Made by a program: the position numbers and the translations under genes. The notes below the pieces were generated by a model. That model worked only from the letters and a program-made list of their open reading frames with translations. It was not told where the DNA came from and did no database searches. A stretch of DNA of 64,000 bases from Rugalucina vietnamica (Eukaryota; Mollusca; Bivalvia; Lucinida; Lucinidae): NCBI GenBank assembly GCA_964017185.1, contig OZ024872.1, forward strand, positions 46,214,188-46,278,187, in the 5' to 3' direction. Position 1 is the stretch's first letter. Each line of letters opens with the position of its first letter. Below, one piece after another: positions 32,975 to 47,500 of this stretch.

Positions 32975-33725
32975 TTGTAGCTCACCTGAGCCATTAGCAT
33001 AGGATGGCCATGATCCGGCGTCTGTCCACTAGAGTGACTAGAGTACTTCGATGTGTTTATTAATTATGACTATTTTACGGCAAGGTCAACATAGGTCACC
33101 CAAGCATTTGAATGGGGAAATTGTTAAAATGTCATTTGAAGAGAGAAACTTGCATGGAATTGGCAAATGGACTGAAGATTTATAATTCTGAAAAAATTTG
33201 ACCCCAGGGTTTGGTCTGAGGGTTTGGCCTGCCAAAACCTCGGGCAATATACCTGTACATGTATATTACCATAATATTCAAAGATCTTCTCTGAAAGAAA
33301 CTGGCCAATCAAAGCCAAATTTTTATAGAAGGCATCCATACAAAGGAGGAGTCAACGTGTTTACAAATAAGCCAGGTCACATGACCAAGATGGCAGCCAT
33401 GCCCATATGTGGTAAAAACCCGTCAAAACTCTTCTCCTGAACTTTTTGAATGAATCTGGGCATGTAGCATTTGGGACTAGAGCACTACAATGCGTTTATT
33501 AATGTTTACCTTTGGATGACCTTGACCTATATGGCAAAGTCAACATTGGTCACCCATGCATTTGAATGATTGAAAATTTGTTAAAATGTCATTTGAAGGG
33601 GAAATTTTGCAGGAAATGATCAAATATACTGAAAATATATGATTCTGAAAAAAAAAAACAAAAAACAAAAAAAAAAAAAAACTGGACCCCAGGGTTTGGT
33701 CTGCCCCATCCTCTGGCAATATGAT
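32975..33725 (-). mobile_element. Truncated pearl-like element, reverse orientation
   Basis: Starts TAGCTCACCTGAGCC followed by GGATGGCCATGATCCGGCGT, the reverse of the right end of the element at 43664-45616. Two internal units (about 33060-33240 and 33480-33720) share TTAAAATGTCATTTGAAG and ACCCCAGGGTTTGGTCTG. It breaks at an A-rich stretch near 33645. Confidence 0.6.
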
Positions 33726-35428
33726 ATCTAGCTAATGGCCTAATATGATTTGGGATCAAATGTTGGTTTTCGCAACTTGTGTCCATGTTTACAGGTCATG
33801 CAGCAGGCTGCAGTCAGTACTCACTTGGCTACGAAAAAAATCTGGTTCAAAGGAGGTTGGAGGTTGGTTGAATAAAGCATAACAAGTATCATTTTTATCA
33901 TGACAATATTTTAACATTCATCAATTGAAACTTTCTTTCAGATTGTGACATAGGCTTAAAGGTGCATGTATTGACCTTGTTTTGTTTTGAACTGAATGAG
34001 ATTTATCATCATGAAAACTCAATATACACAAATATATGCAGTTCTAAAACTTGAAACTAATTTAATTGATGGATTTGGCATTTTACATCCTTGTTGTACT
34101 CACCCAAAGGACAGACAAGGCCCGGGATCGAACCCACAACCCCTGTTTTACAGGGTGAGTTACTTTACCACTATGCATTGGAGCCTTCTCTTATGCATGT
34201 GGCTAAAGATTCATATGTATCATGAGTAAGCCTGTCTTGCATGAGATATACCAGAATAGATCAATCTGAACATATGTAAAGTGTATTTTCCATGTTTTAT
34301 GGCTCTTGAGATAGTACTTTGCCTATTGTTTTTGGAATCCTACAATTTTTTAACTAAATGAGCCACATCATAAGTAAATCTGCTGTTTTCCAATGTGCAT
34401 ATAAAGAGAGCAAATTAACTGCACTGTGTGTAACTAACAAGTTGAAGCACCTCTGTATTGACTCGATAATCCTTTCTAATGCAGAATGTTCAATATCCTT
34501 TACAATCTTCTATGACTGAACAGCCTATCTGTGCAAAATCATGAGCAAGGCTTTTAACGCTAGATGGGAAAAGAGGGATCAGCTGTGAATTAACTAATGC
34601 TTTTGCTTAACAATAGGACAATCCCTTGTCTTTAAATTAAATCCAAAATTCAAAATTTTAGTCTTCTTCTTTGACTCTGCATCTCTGTTTGTTTCAGACC
34701 TGATCTGAGACAGATTTTCTGTTGAACACATCTATCTAGACACTCTTCACACGTCACTGTTTATCTATTCCAAATTGTCTAATGCCTCTGTCATCCATAA
34801 AGCATATGACCAATTCCATTTCCTTGAAAATTGCACTGTTCTGATAACGGTTCAGATCACACTGATGAACTTTTCATAAATATCTTCTATTTTTCATCAG
34901 GTCGACGGCTTCACCATTGTATTTCTGCAAAAACAGAAGAGAACAACCATAAAAACCACATTCATTCCTTTAAACTTAGAGTGCACTTTGTTTTTCTAAA
35001 TTGCTATTTTTTCTCTAATTATAGCTATAGCTCTTGCCATTGGAGAAATAGTTGGGCTGCTTAAGTTGTGTCATCTCCTGAGGCAAAGCTCACAACCAAC
35101 TGACCAACCATCTGATTACTGGTTAACCGCTTAAAAGGTCAGAGCCTGACCAGGTAAAGTGGTTGAGTCAAACCATCCATCCATACATATAAGCCTTTGT
35201 ATGTTTACCCAAGTTGTTACATTTCAAAGCACATTTTGCATGTCATAATATCCCACTGTTGGGTTGAAGTCTCTTAAAATGGAGCTGCTGTCTCGACATG
35301 ACCATAGCTATTAACTTGAACGTAAAGCAAAAAAAAAAAAAAACAACAGAAAATTACTTCTACCCAAAACGAAAACAACAGATGATATTCTAATTTCATT
35401 TAAATATTCTAATTTCATTTAAATAAGC
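33726..35428. other. Intergenic DNA between the lipocalin 5' end and the SART1 3' end
   Basis: Contains a diverged SINE-like segment (34075-34190, with GGGATCGAACCCACAACCCC) and the SINE-like copy at 35048-35345 ending in poly(A). No supported exon. Confidence 0.5.
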
Positions 35429-35434
35429 TTTAAT
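35429..35434 (-). terminator. Candidate poly(A) signal ATTAAA of SART1
   Basis: TTTAAT on plus reads ATTAAA on minus, about 165 nt after the SART1 stop codon. A variant signal at a suitable distance; unconfirmed. Confidence 0.35.
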
Positions 35435-35596
35435 ACATTTTCTAAGCGGGTAGTAAGGCATGATGGAAAGGGATGGATGTGGTGAAAACCTGGCAAGGAC
35501 ACAGTGTGGACTTAGTAAGAACATGAATATGATGTAGAAGGCAGCATATAACCCGAAGGCAATTACTTTTTCAAGCAAAGACTCAAAGAGAGTGAC

Positions 35597-38500
35597 TTAC
35601 GTAAATCCTTTGTTTCCACTGAGGACAATATATGGGGTCTTCTCTTGTGTTTGTTTCTGTCTCAGCAGCTCAACTGTGTTCAGGGGCGTGTCGGTAGAAC
35701 TCATACGCTTCATCAGCTGTCAATCATAAAATGCATGATATAGACATGTCCAATGAGAATTTCCACCTTTATACATGTACAGTATTAGGCATTTACAACT
35801 GTAAAATACATATTGGCATGAAAAACACTATCCAAAACCATTTTTAGAAAAAGAAAAAGCAAAAAAGGAAGAAAAAAAGAACAGATGGTCAAATTGAAAA
35901 AGTATACCCATAAGCATTCTATCGGAAATGGGGGTGCTTGGGGGTGGGGGTGTATAAAACCTTGTGATATAATCAATAATAGATGTTTCCTTCAAAATTT
36001 TTAGACATGGACGTTCTACAGGCATTGAAAACCCAATAACACATGGTACGGTACCTTTTTAAAAGTCAAATCTTGTATCTAGAATTGCCTCCCTTTCACA
36101 TGCCTGATCTATGTTGTGTTTTTTATTGATCTTTATTTATGATATGTAACAGCACAGCTGAACTGCACAGATGATCAGTGCCTTTGTTTTCGCTTCACAA
36201 ATACATGTTGTAAAATCCCTCTTCTTCGTAAATCAAAAATTTCAAGCTTCTATCCCTTTTCAGAGATTGTACATTATGGGACATTGGCAAACAGTATAGC
36301 CGATATGTGAAGCTGCAGAACACAGTGTCCCATCTGGAGCTATTCTGTTTGCTTGAAGGCATTTTGTTGAAAAATTAAATAAAATTTCAAAATCTCTCCT
36401 GACACCCCTCAAAAGCGAATTGAGCTCACCCAAATGATAACAATGGGCAAGTCCATTTGCCACAAATGGGTTAATCACTTCAGCAACCTCATGAGAAAAC
36501 CAACAATCTGCTTATGCGAAAACAAAGGCTCAGACCAGCTTCACGGTAACCACGAAGCTGATCAGCGCCTTTGTTTTCGGTTCACAGATAGTACAATCCC
36601 TCTTCTTAAATCCAAAATCTTATGTTTCTAGCCTGCTTCTGTGACTGTACATGCTGGTTTTTGTCGGACCTGGTCGGAAACCCAAACTGTTGGTTTTCTC
36701 ACCCAGTGGCTCACTTACATTATCTTCTTCTTGTTTCTTTGATCTTTTCTCAGTTTTCTTCTTCCCCGAGCCTTTACCATGGAAACGGTGAGATAACTGC
36801 CTAAAAGCCTCCTTCTGATTCAGATTACGACCCGCTTCATCGATATACTCCAACTTGAAGCCTGGTTTATACCCTTCTTTCTCTTTAAAGTCTTGAAGCA
36901 TACCGCTGTATCTGTCCCGCTTCTTATACTTCTCATCTAGGTCACTGGAGAAGAAAATGAGCTGCATCAGGAGAAAACCTGATATTAGCATATGCAAAAC
37001 CGAAGACACTAATCAGCTGTGTAGTAATTGCACAGCTGATCAGCCCCTTTATTTTTGTTCAACGGGTAGTAAAATCCTTTTCTTCCTTAAAGATGCAAAA
37101 TTTCAACCCTCTTACCATCTGTGGCTGTTTGGTCTGGTTTGTGTAAGACCTAGTCAGAAACGCCAAACACAGGATTTCTCATGACAGTTCAAATAACTCA
37201 GTTGTGAGTAAACTTGCTCTATGGGGTTCCCACCAGCCCTGAATATACTTCAGACTGTCACTAGAGACTTGAAACTTTGAATTTTGACACAATGCTACAT
37301 GAGCCGTGTCATGAGAAAACCGGATATTTGCCTATGCGAAAACAAAGACGCAGATCAGCTTCCCAGTAACTTTGAAGCTGATCAGTGCCTTTGTTTTTGC
37401 TCCATGGGTAGTACAATTACTCTTCTTCCAAAATCCCAAATTTCAATTTTAACGATCTTCTGTAGCTGTGCAGGCTGGTTTGTATCAGACATGGTCGGAA
37501 ATCATGAAGACTGGTTTTCTCACGTCACAGCTCATATGTAGGTTGGGAAGACAGTAGTTTGGGATATGAGCAAATCAAGAAAGTTTATTCAAAAGTAGCA
37601 GAATGTAAAGAAGTTAATGTTCTTACACTAGAGATTTTAGGAAAAGTGTATCATATCCCTGACATGCAGTGCCTGCCAAAAATGCCCGCGAGGGTGTAGG
37701 CAGTATTTGAAGATAGATAGATCATAGTGGTTGAGCCAATGGCCTTGTAAACATGGGGTCACTAGAGTAGAGCACGACCAAGCTTATCCAGTCTTTTCAT
37801 TTGAAGTATTCAAAATTAGGTCTGGTCTCCATTATGACCATACCTGTTGAGTAGGACATTAAATACACCACCATCACCACTTACTCATATCTCTTATCCT
37901 CTATAGAGTAATTCTGAGCTTCGAGGTCTTCCTTATTTTTGACGACTCGGTGGACCTTGATTTTCTCGTGTTCCATGAACCCCTTACTGACGGCCACCTG
38001 CAGAGCTGCGGCAATTCCCGACGTCATCACTGGCTCATCTTCCAATACAGGCTTCTCTTCTCCCTGGAAATAATCCCCAATAAGCATTTATTATGAAAGC
38101 AGGCCCATGCAATATACAGATTTTCCTTACAGTTGTAAAATTTGAAAATTTTCAGTTGAAAACTTGTAATTATTTTCTTAATTTTGTTCATAACATAGTT
38201 TGTTGTTACACATTAGAACCAGCCTGTTCCTCCCTCTGTCTATGTTTTTCCAACACTTGATCAAGCACAAGAAAAAGAACAAGCCACAACAAATCTACTT
38301 GGAATGGTCAGTGATAAATCAAAAAGTGTTTTATCTCTAGATATTGACAGGTCTCTCATCCCTCCATCTACACTAACAATTGACCATACATTATTATTGC
38401 ATAAATACCAGTGTCACACGGTATTAACAGCCGTGTATTAATGAAGAGAAAGCCATGCATTAAAACTGCAATTCACGCGTGCATGTGCTGTTAATACATG

Positions 38501-41500
38501 GCTTTCACTTATGCTCGTTACCAGGCGTCACGCAAAGCATGTGCCAATAATGAGAAACTGAAGTCCGCCCGGAACGAGCATATAAACCTAAGCTTTTACA
38601 CGTATGAAAAAATATGATGAGGCTGTAAAATATAGTGCACCATTATTTCTTTCTTTTCTGCAGAATTTATGCAATAATAGTGATCAAAAATGATTTTGTC
38701 ATTTATTAACATTCGCTAGGTCCCTCGGGGAATGTTGAAAACCTCAGGCTAGGCCCTCAGTTTTCACACTCCCCTTGGGACCTAGCGAATGTTAATGAAT
38801 GGAAAATCATATTTAATCCCTGTATTCATACTATCAATTTGTGTTACAAATTACAGACTACAGTAATTAGTATTTGTCACCTCTAGATTGACTGGTGTCT
38901 CATCAATCTCTACTCTGTTCCAACCAGTAGGCTCTTCTTCTTCCTCCCTCCGTCTTCGCTGTTCTAATAATTCTTTCTCAAATTCCTAGGGAAAAAAAAA
39001 ACAGAGATGATTAAAGATTAAATTATATCTAGAATAGCATTGTCCTAAAAGTCCTTTTACAATTTGCATACACTGGTACTAAGCGACAGTAAAACTAGAT
39101 AGCCATGTTTTTCAATCCTCGATTTATTTATTATTTTGTATCTTTTGATTCTATAATGAGCTAATCATGAGAGAAAATCGGCTTTTTGCATAATGCTAAA
39201 TTAAAGGGCAGTGATCTTTTTTTTTTTGCCCACAAATACTAAATCCCTCTTCCTCTTAAATCTGAATTTTCAAGCTTCTAGCCTTTTTCTGAAGCTGTAG
39301 AGACTAGATTGTGTCAGACCTGGACAGAGCCCTGAAGACCCGTTTTTTCATGTCAAGCTCATTTCAAGGCCTTAGCTATTTTAAAACTAGAAAATGTGTT
39401 TATGAAACACTATGCCCCCAACTGGTAAGTCACTTTCAAAATGTAAAAATGTCCAAAAAATGACTAAGTTCAAATTGTAAAAAAAATTGACAAAAATTAA
39501 TCTGATTAGTATATCCCAACCACATGCATATCTTCAAAGCATGGTCACAATGTCTGCAAAGTTACAAAAGTATCGGTATAAAATTGAAGGAGGAGTTGCG
39601 CACACAAGGTACCCTCTATCCATTCACTAAAATGCCCGAAAAAATGACTAAGTTCAAATTGTGAAAAAAATGACAAAAAAATAATCCAAGGATTATATCC
39701 AAACCACATGCATATCTTCATGCCATGCCCAAAACACAAGTAAAGTTTTAAATGAATTGGCATGAAACTGTAGGAGGAGTTGCGCACACAAGGTACCCAC
39801 TGCCCATTCACTTTCATTGTGAAAAAGCCCAAAAAATGGCTAAGTTCAAATTGCGAAAAAAAGGGCAAAAATTAATCTGAGGATTATATCCAAACTACAT
39901 GCATATCTTCAAAGCATGGTCACAACATCTTTATCTTCAAAGCATGGTCACAACATCTGTAAAGTTTCAAGAGAATCGTAATAAAACTGTAGGAGGAGTT
40001 GCGCACACAAGGTACCCACTATCTATTTACTTTATCAAGAATTAAAAAGGGAAATAACTCTCACAGAATGGGCCCCTAGCCCCTTGAATTTACCTGAAAA
40101 AAAAAAAAAAAAAAATACGGGTCCTCTTGATTTTCATATACAAACTACATACCAAATTTCAAGATCCTAGCTCTAACGGTTCCTGACCGAGTGCTCACGC
40201 ATCACAGACTGACTGACAGACTGACTGACAGACAGACAGACTGACTGACAGACTGACTGACTGACTGCACGGACAGACCCAAACCAATATGCCCCCTCAA
40301 CTTCTTCGAAATTGGGGGCATAAAAAACATTCATTAAACCTCTGATTTGCCAAGGAAAAAAACTAAGGAAAACATCAATGAACAAAGAATTCACATAAAT
40401 CACTCACTGCTAATTCATCTCTTTCAATCTCATCTCTATTCCCTGCCTGGCCATATGTAGGTATATCACCCAGTGCTCGACAGAACTCGGAGGTGGCATT
40501 CAATGTTATTGAGGCCTGTCTGGATGGAGAATCTGGCTCTTTCTTGACACGGTTCTCTAATACAATCTTTTCTGCTATCTGAAAATAGTGAAAACTTAAT
40601 GTAAAAACAATTGGACAACTTGTCAATAAAGGAAAATAAAAGCCCCACAAAAACTGATATACCATTTGATGTGGATTGTTATTTTTCACTTACTAGACAC
40701 GTCATATTCAAAGTCTGAAACATTAAATGAGCCGCAATGTGAGAAAACCAGTCTTCGGGATTTCCGACCAGGTCTGAAACAAACCAGCCTGTGCAGCTAC
40801 AGAAGAAAGCTATAATCTTGAAATTTTGGATATAAGTAGAGGAGATAATTTACTATCCGTGTAGCGAAAACAAAGGCGCTGATCAGCTGTGCAGTTACTG
40901 CACAGCTGATCTGCGTCTTTGTTTTCACATAGGCAAAAAATTTGGTTTTCTCATGATGCAACTCATATGCTATGGCAATCCATTTCAATCACCAAACTGC
41001 ACACTGTATGATTTCAGAACCAAATAACTCATTTGTTGTAAGATCATCATGAAAAATTATTTCTGATGCTTTAATAACTCTAATGTACCCAAGATGAACA
41101 TAAACTAACCTTTTCAGGATCTTTTCTGTTTTTCTTCTGTTTAACTTTGATGGCTTTTGAGAGGGCTGATTGTAGCTCCTGCTCAGCTTCATCCTCTATA
41201 GCAACACCAGTCAGGTCTTCATCTACCTCAACTAGGGGAAAATTCAATACAAAAATTTAATGTTGTCACATTTTTTATTTTCCTTAATTTTAGAAGAAGG
41301 CTATATGCTTGAAATTTTTGGATTTAGGAAGAAGAGAGATTGAACTATCTATGGAGCAAAAACAAAGGTGCTGATCAGCTGTGCAGTGACTGCACAGCTG
41401 ATCTGCACTTTTGTTTTTGCATATGCAAATTGTCATTTTTCTGATGCATTAGCTTGTACTTTTTCATCTGTTTAACTTTGATAGCTCACTGAGTTATGTC

Positions 41501-44500
41501 AATGCAACATGCAAACATTATTTAACCAAAAACCATTCATTATCACAGACAAGGTTTTATACTATAAGTATTAAAGTTTTTATACACTACCTACCATCAT
41601 CTTCATCACTAGAGTCCACCTCCATGTCACTGCCAGAGGGGTCAGGGGACCCGGGTGGGGGTAGTTCGGCTGGGGGTGGGGGCTGAGGGACTAGTGTCAG
41701 GCCTGGAATACCCACTCCAGACTGGTCAGGGTCTACAAAGCCTTGGTTGTCAGCTTCTTCTGTGGTGACAGGGGCTGCACCCCTACCTCGAGATCTGGAA
41801 GAAGAAAACACATACTCTAAACATACCTGAATTATCATTTACATGTAGATGTATCAGCCATGTTTTATGTAGTGAAGGTGTGGTTAATTATATGGGTAAT
41901 CTTATTTTCAAGATTCTGTGTATTCTTTAGAAACTTCTAGATAAAGTAAATGGTAAGTGGTATGCAAGCAAACACAATATAGAGTTTCCTTGTGGTTCTT
42001 CATGCTTAAGCACCATTTTAAACAACAACTCCTTAAGCCCCCATATTAATTTAGAAAAGGAAGGTGTATTCATATTTTTTCTTATTGCTTTTCTATCTGT
42101 ACAAAAATCTTATAAGTAATTAATAAAAAATTTCTTGTTTTCAAAGCCATTTAAATCATTGAACATCGCAATAGCAAGAGCAATAGCAGTAACTGCACAG
42201 CTGATCAGTGCCTTTGTTTTCACTACACAGATAGTGCAATCCCTCTTCTTCCTAAATCTGAAAGTTCAAAATTCTAGCCACCTTCTATGACAGTACACGC
42301 TGGTCTGTGTTGAACCTGATTGGAAACCCAAATTGTTGGTTTTCTCAATCGATGGCTCATTTTTTTTTTTACCTAGATCCAAAGTCTTCACTACTGTAAG
42401 CAGTGCCGTTCTGAGGGAGTAAGTCATCAGCTTTTAACACCTTCTTGGTTCGAATTTTCCTTACTTTCTTTTTCACCTTCTTAAATTTTGCAGCCTGAAA
42501 AGGAAGACAAGTATTTTAACTATTGTTTTGATATTCATTTTCCTTTTGAAGTCACAAAACCAAGCAAATAATGAATAAGGCCACATCAGGCCAGGCTACC
42601 AATGCTTATAAAATGTCAAATATTTATTTTTCAGAATTGTCAGAATGAAAACTCATAGAACTTCAATAGGCTTTTAATAAGCAGGAAATCTTGTTTAAAC
42701 CAAGTCTGATTTATAAATCAGACTTGGTTTAAACAAGATTTCCTGCTTATTAAAAGACCAATAATAGATTTGCATGGACAACATAATAACTATTAAAGAC
42801 ACTTTGTTTAAGTTGATCGACAGGGCCCAGTTGTTCAAAACTAAATACGTCGTTAGTTCATGTTTCGTTAAAATTTCAAACATTAATATTACAAATACAC
42901 TGTTATTTTTTGTTGAAAAAAATTTGAGAATCCTTTGCACTGCAAAGGATTCTCACATTTTTTCAACAAAAAATAACAGTGTATTTGTTACTTTAGCTGA
43001 TATTTGCTTAACAAATTTATGTCTTAACGATATTGTTAAGCTAACGATGCTTTGAACAACTGGGTCCTGAACAATGATACAGCTGAATTGAACCTTTATT
43101 TTCCAACTGAAGAAATTTATTGATCTAATTTATAAATTATGTCTGGTTTGTGTCTGAACAGGCATGAAACTATGAAGACAGATCTTGTGAAGCATTTCAA
43201 TGTAATAAATGTATACTTACAGCTATCTCTGCTGCTGTTAAATATTCTGTTGCCAAGGTTATGTTAGTTTGTAAATTTTGCTGAAATGGAAGAATGTCAG
43301 AAGCTTTAAAACTTTAAACATTGTATTTTACACTTTGGATTGAATGAATTTCAATGAAGGGTTGAAAAACTCATGGCATTGCATAATTCCAAAATTAAAA
43401 CGAATATATATAGATTATTAGTCAATCAATTTGTGATACCGCATTTATGCATTTATCACAAAGGGAGTTTGAAACTCTGATAAAGAAACCAGTGTGCAAG
43501 CATGAATTCCTTTACCATATTGGAGCCATCGCCTGAGAAAACCAACAGTTTGGGGTTTCCTACGGGTCTGACTCAAACCAAGCTGTACAAGCACAGCAGC
43601 AGGCTAGAGGCTTGATATTTTGGATTTAAGTAGAAGAGGGATAATACTATCCCTGTAGCAAAACCAGAGGACCATTGGTCCTGAGAACGCTCACCTGAAG
43701 CCTGATCTTGGAGTATTAAGTCATCATGAAATGACCCTGATCTTGAATACTCACACACCTTTATTGACTTCATAAGCTGTCTGCATCTGCAAAGTTTCAG
43801 GGGTTGGTAACTCAAAGCCATCTTAAGCTTAAGATCAACTTACGAACAACTTAAGTATATCTTAGAGATTATGGTGAAAGACTGAAAAGGACCTTAAGTA
43901 ATGGTGACAACATAACAGCATCGTAACTTTGGCAACGTCTTATCTTACAAAGTGGCACCTTTCATTTGAAAAAAGTTCCGACAGCTTAGTGTAACTTGAA
44001 TAGCAATGGCGTAAATTTTAAGGTGGTCATTTTAAGTTTGTCGTAAGTTGGGGAATTTACGATGCCTTCGAGTTACTGGGCCCAGGTCTCAGGCTGCAAT
44101 AGTTTCCAAACCCAGTGATATCTGAGAAAACCAAAATTTTAATTTTGATATTTAAATGACCTTGGGTCAAGGTCAAGAAATGACCTTAGCCTTCATTTAT
44201 TACCTACCTTCATTGACTCCATTAGTTGTCTGCATCTAGCAACTTTCAGGTCTCAGGCTGCAACAGTTTCCAAAATATCCATTGTTTTCGCCTTTTCCCA
44301 TGTAAAAGCCTATGTTTCCAAAATTGACCTTGCCGTAAAATAGGTAAAGGTCATCCTTTCAACAAACTATGATGGGCTGGAGTCCCAAATGCTACATACC
44401 AAGTTTCGCGTAAATCGGCCAGCCGATTCTGGAGAAGAAGATTTTTGAGTGGTTTTTACCATAGTTGGGAATGGCGGCCATCTTGGTCATGTGACCTGGA

Positions 44501-47500
44501 TTTTGCGATCAAACTTTCGTTTCCCCTTCCCATGGATGCTCCACATAAAATTTCGCTTTGATTGGCCAAGCAGTTTCAGAGAAGATCTTTGAAAAGTGTG
44601 TATGGACGACAGACTGGCCAAGGTCAAGAGATGACCTTGACCTAAATTAATCACATACCTTCATCTACTCCATTAGTTGTTTGCATCTACCACTTTTCAG
44701 GCCTCAGGCTGCAATAGTTTTCAAAAAATCCATAGTTTTCACTTTTTCCCATGTAAAAGCCTATGTTTCCAAAATTAACATTGCCGTAAAATAGGTCAAG
44801 GTCATCCTATGGTCATCATTTGATCAAACTATGATGGGCTGGAGTCCCAATACTACATACCAAGTTTCATGAAAATCGGCCTGCCGGTTCTGGAGAAGAA
44901 GATTTTTGAGTGGTTTTTACCATATATGGGCTTGGCGGCCATCTTGGTCATGTGACCTGGATTTGGCGATCAAACTTTCGTCTCCCCTACCCATGGATGC
45001 TCCACATATAATTTCACTTTGATTGGCCAAGCAGTTTCAGAGGAGAAGATCTTTGAAAAGTGTGTATATGGATGCCATACTGGCCAAGGTCAAGAGATGA
45101 CCTTGACCTAAATTAATCACATACCTGCATCTACTCCATTAGTTGTTTGCATCTACCACTTTTCAGGCCTCAGGCTGCAGTAGTTTTCAAAAAATGCATA
45201 GTTTTCACTTTTTCCCATGTAAAAGCCTATGTTTCCAAAATTGACATTGCTGTAAAATAGGTCAAGGTCATCCTATGGTCATCATTTGATCAAACTATGA
45301 TGGGCTGGAGTCCCAAATGCTACATACCAAGTTTCATGAAAATCGGCCAGCCGGTTCTGGAGAAGAAGATTTTTGAGTGGTTTTTACCATATATGGGTGT
45401 GGCGGCCATCTTGGTCATGTGACCCGGATCTCGCAATCAAACTTCAATTCCCCCTACCCATGGATGCTCCACATAAAATTTCACTTTGATTGGCCAAGCG
45501 GTTTCAGAGAAGAAGATCTCTGAAATTGTGGACGACGGACGGACGGACGCCAGACGCCGGATCATGGCCATCCTATAAGCTCACCTTGTGAGCCTTCAGC
45601 TCAGGTGAGCTAAAAAGGCGCTGATCAGCTCTGTGGTTACCGCAAAGCTGGTCGGCGCCTCTGTTTTCGCATTATTCAGTATGCATATATCATTTTGAAT
45701 CATGGATACAGTATTTGCCATGTTGCATTGTGTCCCAAAGGTTCACCTGGGAAAAACATAATCTTATTCTTTATATAAAAATAAAGTATCCATGATACTC
45801 AAAAGTATAAATCAGCAAACTCAAAAACCGCTATCAGCCCCATATGAATTGTCTTTATTTGCCTTTACTTTGTATGTGGTGTAAATATTTTTTAACTAAA
45901 GAATTTAGAACCTGTAAACGTAGTACATTTTGTCATTTTCAGAAAATCATGATTATGATAAAGGTTAAAGACCTAAATGAAAATGAAAAGTCTTTTAAAG
46001 AAAAACTTTACGGAATTTTACAATTACAGTTCAATCTCATTATAACATGCCTCATGAACATAACACCAGGGCTGGAGTCAAATACTTTCAAAAGTATTCA
46101 AATACATTACAATTACTTTCAGTGATGAATGATTACAATTACATTACAATTACCAGACCATAAGAAATGTAATGATTACAATTACAATTATTTAGAAAAG
46201 TAATGATTACAATTACAATTACTTCTCAAATAGAATGTTGGACGATGACAGAAGCTGGCTCACATATTCTATAATCTCATCCTGTTAGCTTTCAGCTAGG
46301 GTGAGCTATTACAGTAGTGCTGTTATAATACTGGTTTTCAAAACCATACAAAGTATGTACATGATTAAAAGTGTAGTGCTGTAGATAAAAATTACCAATA
46401 ACTTGCTATGCTTTTTCAAAATGGCTTAAAACTGGTGCAGCCATTTCAAATTGAGCGAAATGAGTGCCTTGAAACAAATTAACACACATCTTATTATAGT
46501 AGATAAACTGTTATTTAGGAACTAACCATTTCACAAGAAAATCCATTTGTCATAATTGTGACAAAGCTCAATGGTATATACTAACAATAGGTAGCAATTT
46601 AGATGCCCACAGGTACTTTTCACTTGAGCTGACTATTTTAATCTCAAACAAAAGATTTTTACACCTTTGTGATGTAGGGCAAGGCACAGAAAAATGTCAT
46701 GTTGAAATCTTGTTTGGTTTTGCTCTTGATTTTTTTAGTCTCTATAACCTGTAGACCATTTGGGTTCTAACTTCGGAACTGCATAAGTCATTCATCATGC
46801 AGAATACTCAAATGCTACACTTGAGATTCAGGTAAAACAACAAACAGATAAGAACCCATTTTTAATGCTCTGGCTGGCACAATGAATTTACCTGTGAAAT
46901 ATCCATGAAGACATGAGTAGAACTAATCATTGTTTGTCCAATTTCTTTAAACCCCCCAGCAAATAAAGGAAAAATTTCTATGAGCTGTCAATGTTAACTA
47001 TACTGAGGCAAAAATACATAATCTTCTAGAATTTCCTATAGTAAGATTAATTTATTTACTTTTATCATTTTTTTCTAATGCATCTGGCATCTAAAACATC
47101 TGATTTGGGCAAGTGACAAAATGTTTTATATTTGTTTTTATTGAATGTCATTGTAACCAAGTACCTTGTTGGGAATGGGAAAGATTTAGTCATTTTGCTC
47201 TTTGTGCATGTTTTATTTTTTGTGATGTTTTCTTATCTTAATTGTGAATGTCTGTGTTAGGATTTTAAATTTGATTGTACAATTGCTGTGCCTTCATGCT
47301 TGCTTTACTTATCTTTTGTTTCTCAAGTTTCACTATCTGTACCATTTAGTTTCTAGTTGTGGCTTAATTTGCAGTGGAAAAAGTGAAATGTTTTTGAAAG
47401 TATTTGAAAGTAATTATAATTACAACTGAGAAAATTTTCAGTAATTGTAATCATTACATTACATGTATTTGAGCCAATTCATGATTACAATTACTTATGA

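Noticed and set aside
36740-36944. Short ORFs at 36620-37009, 37881-38087, 40375-40689, 41587-41838 and 48975-49253 as independent small genes
   Set aside because: Each is a SART1 exon read past its splice sites into intron.
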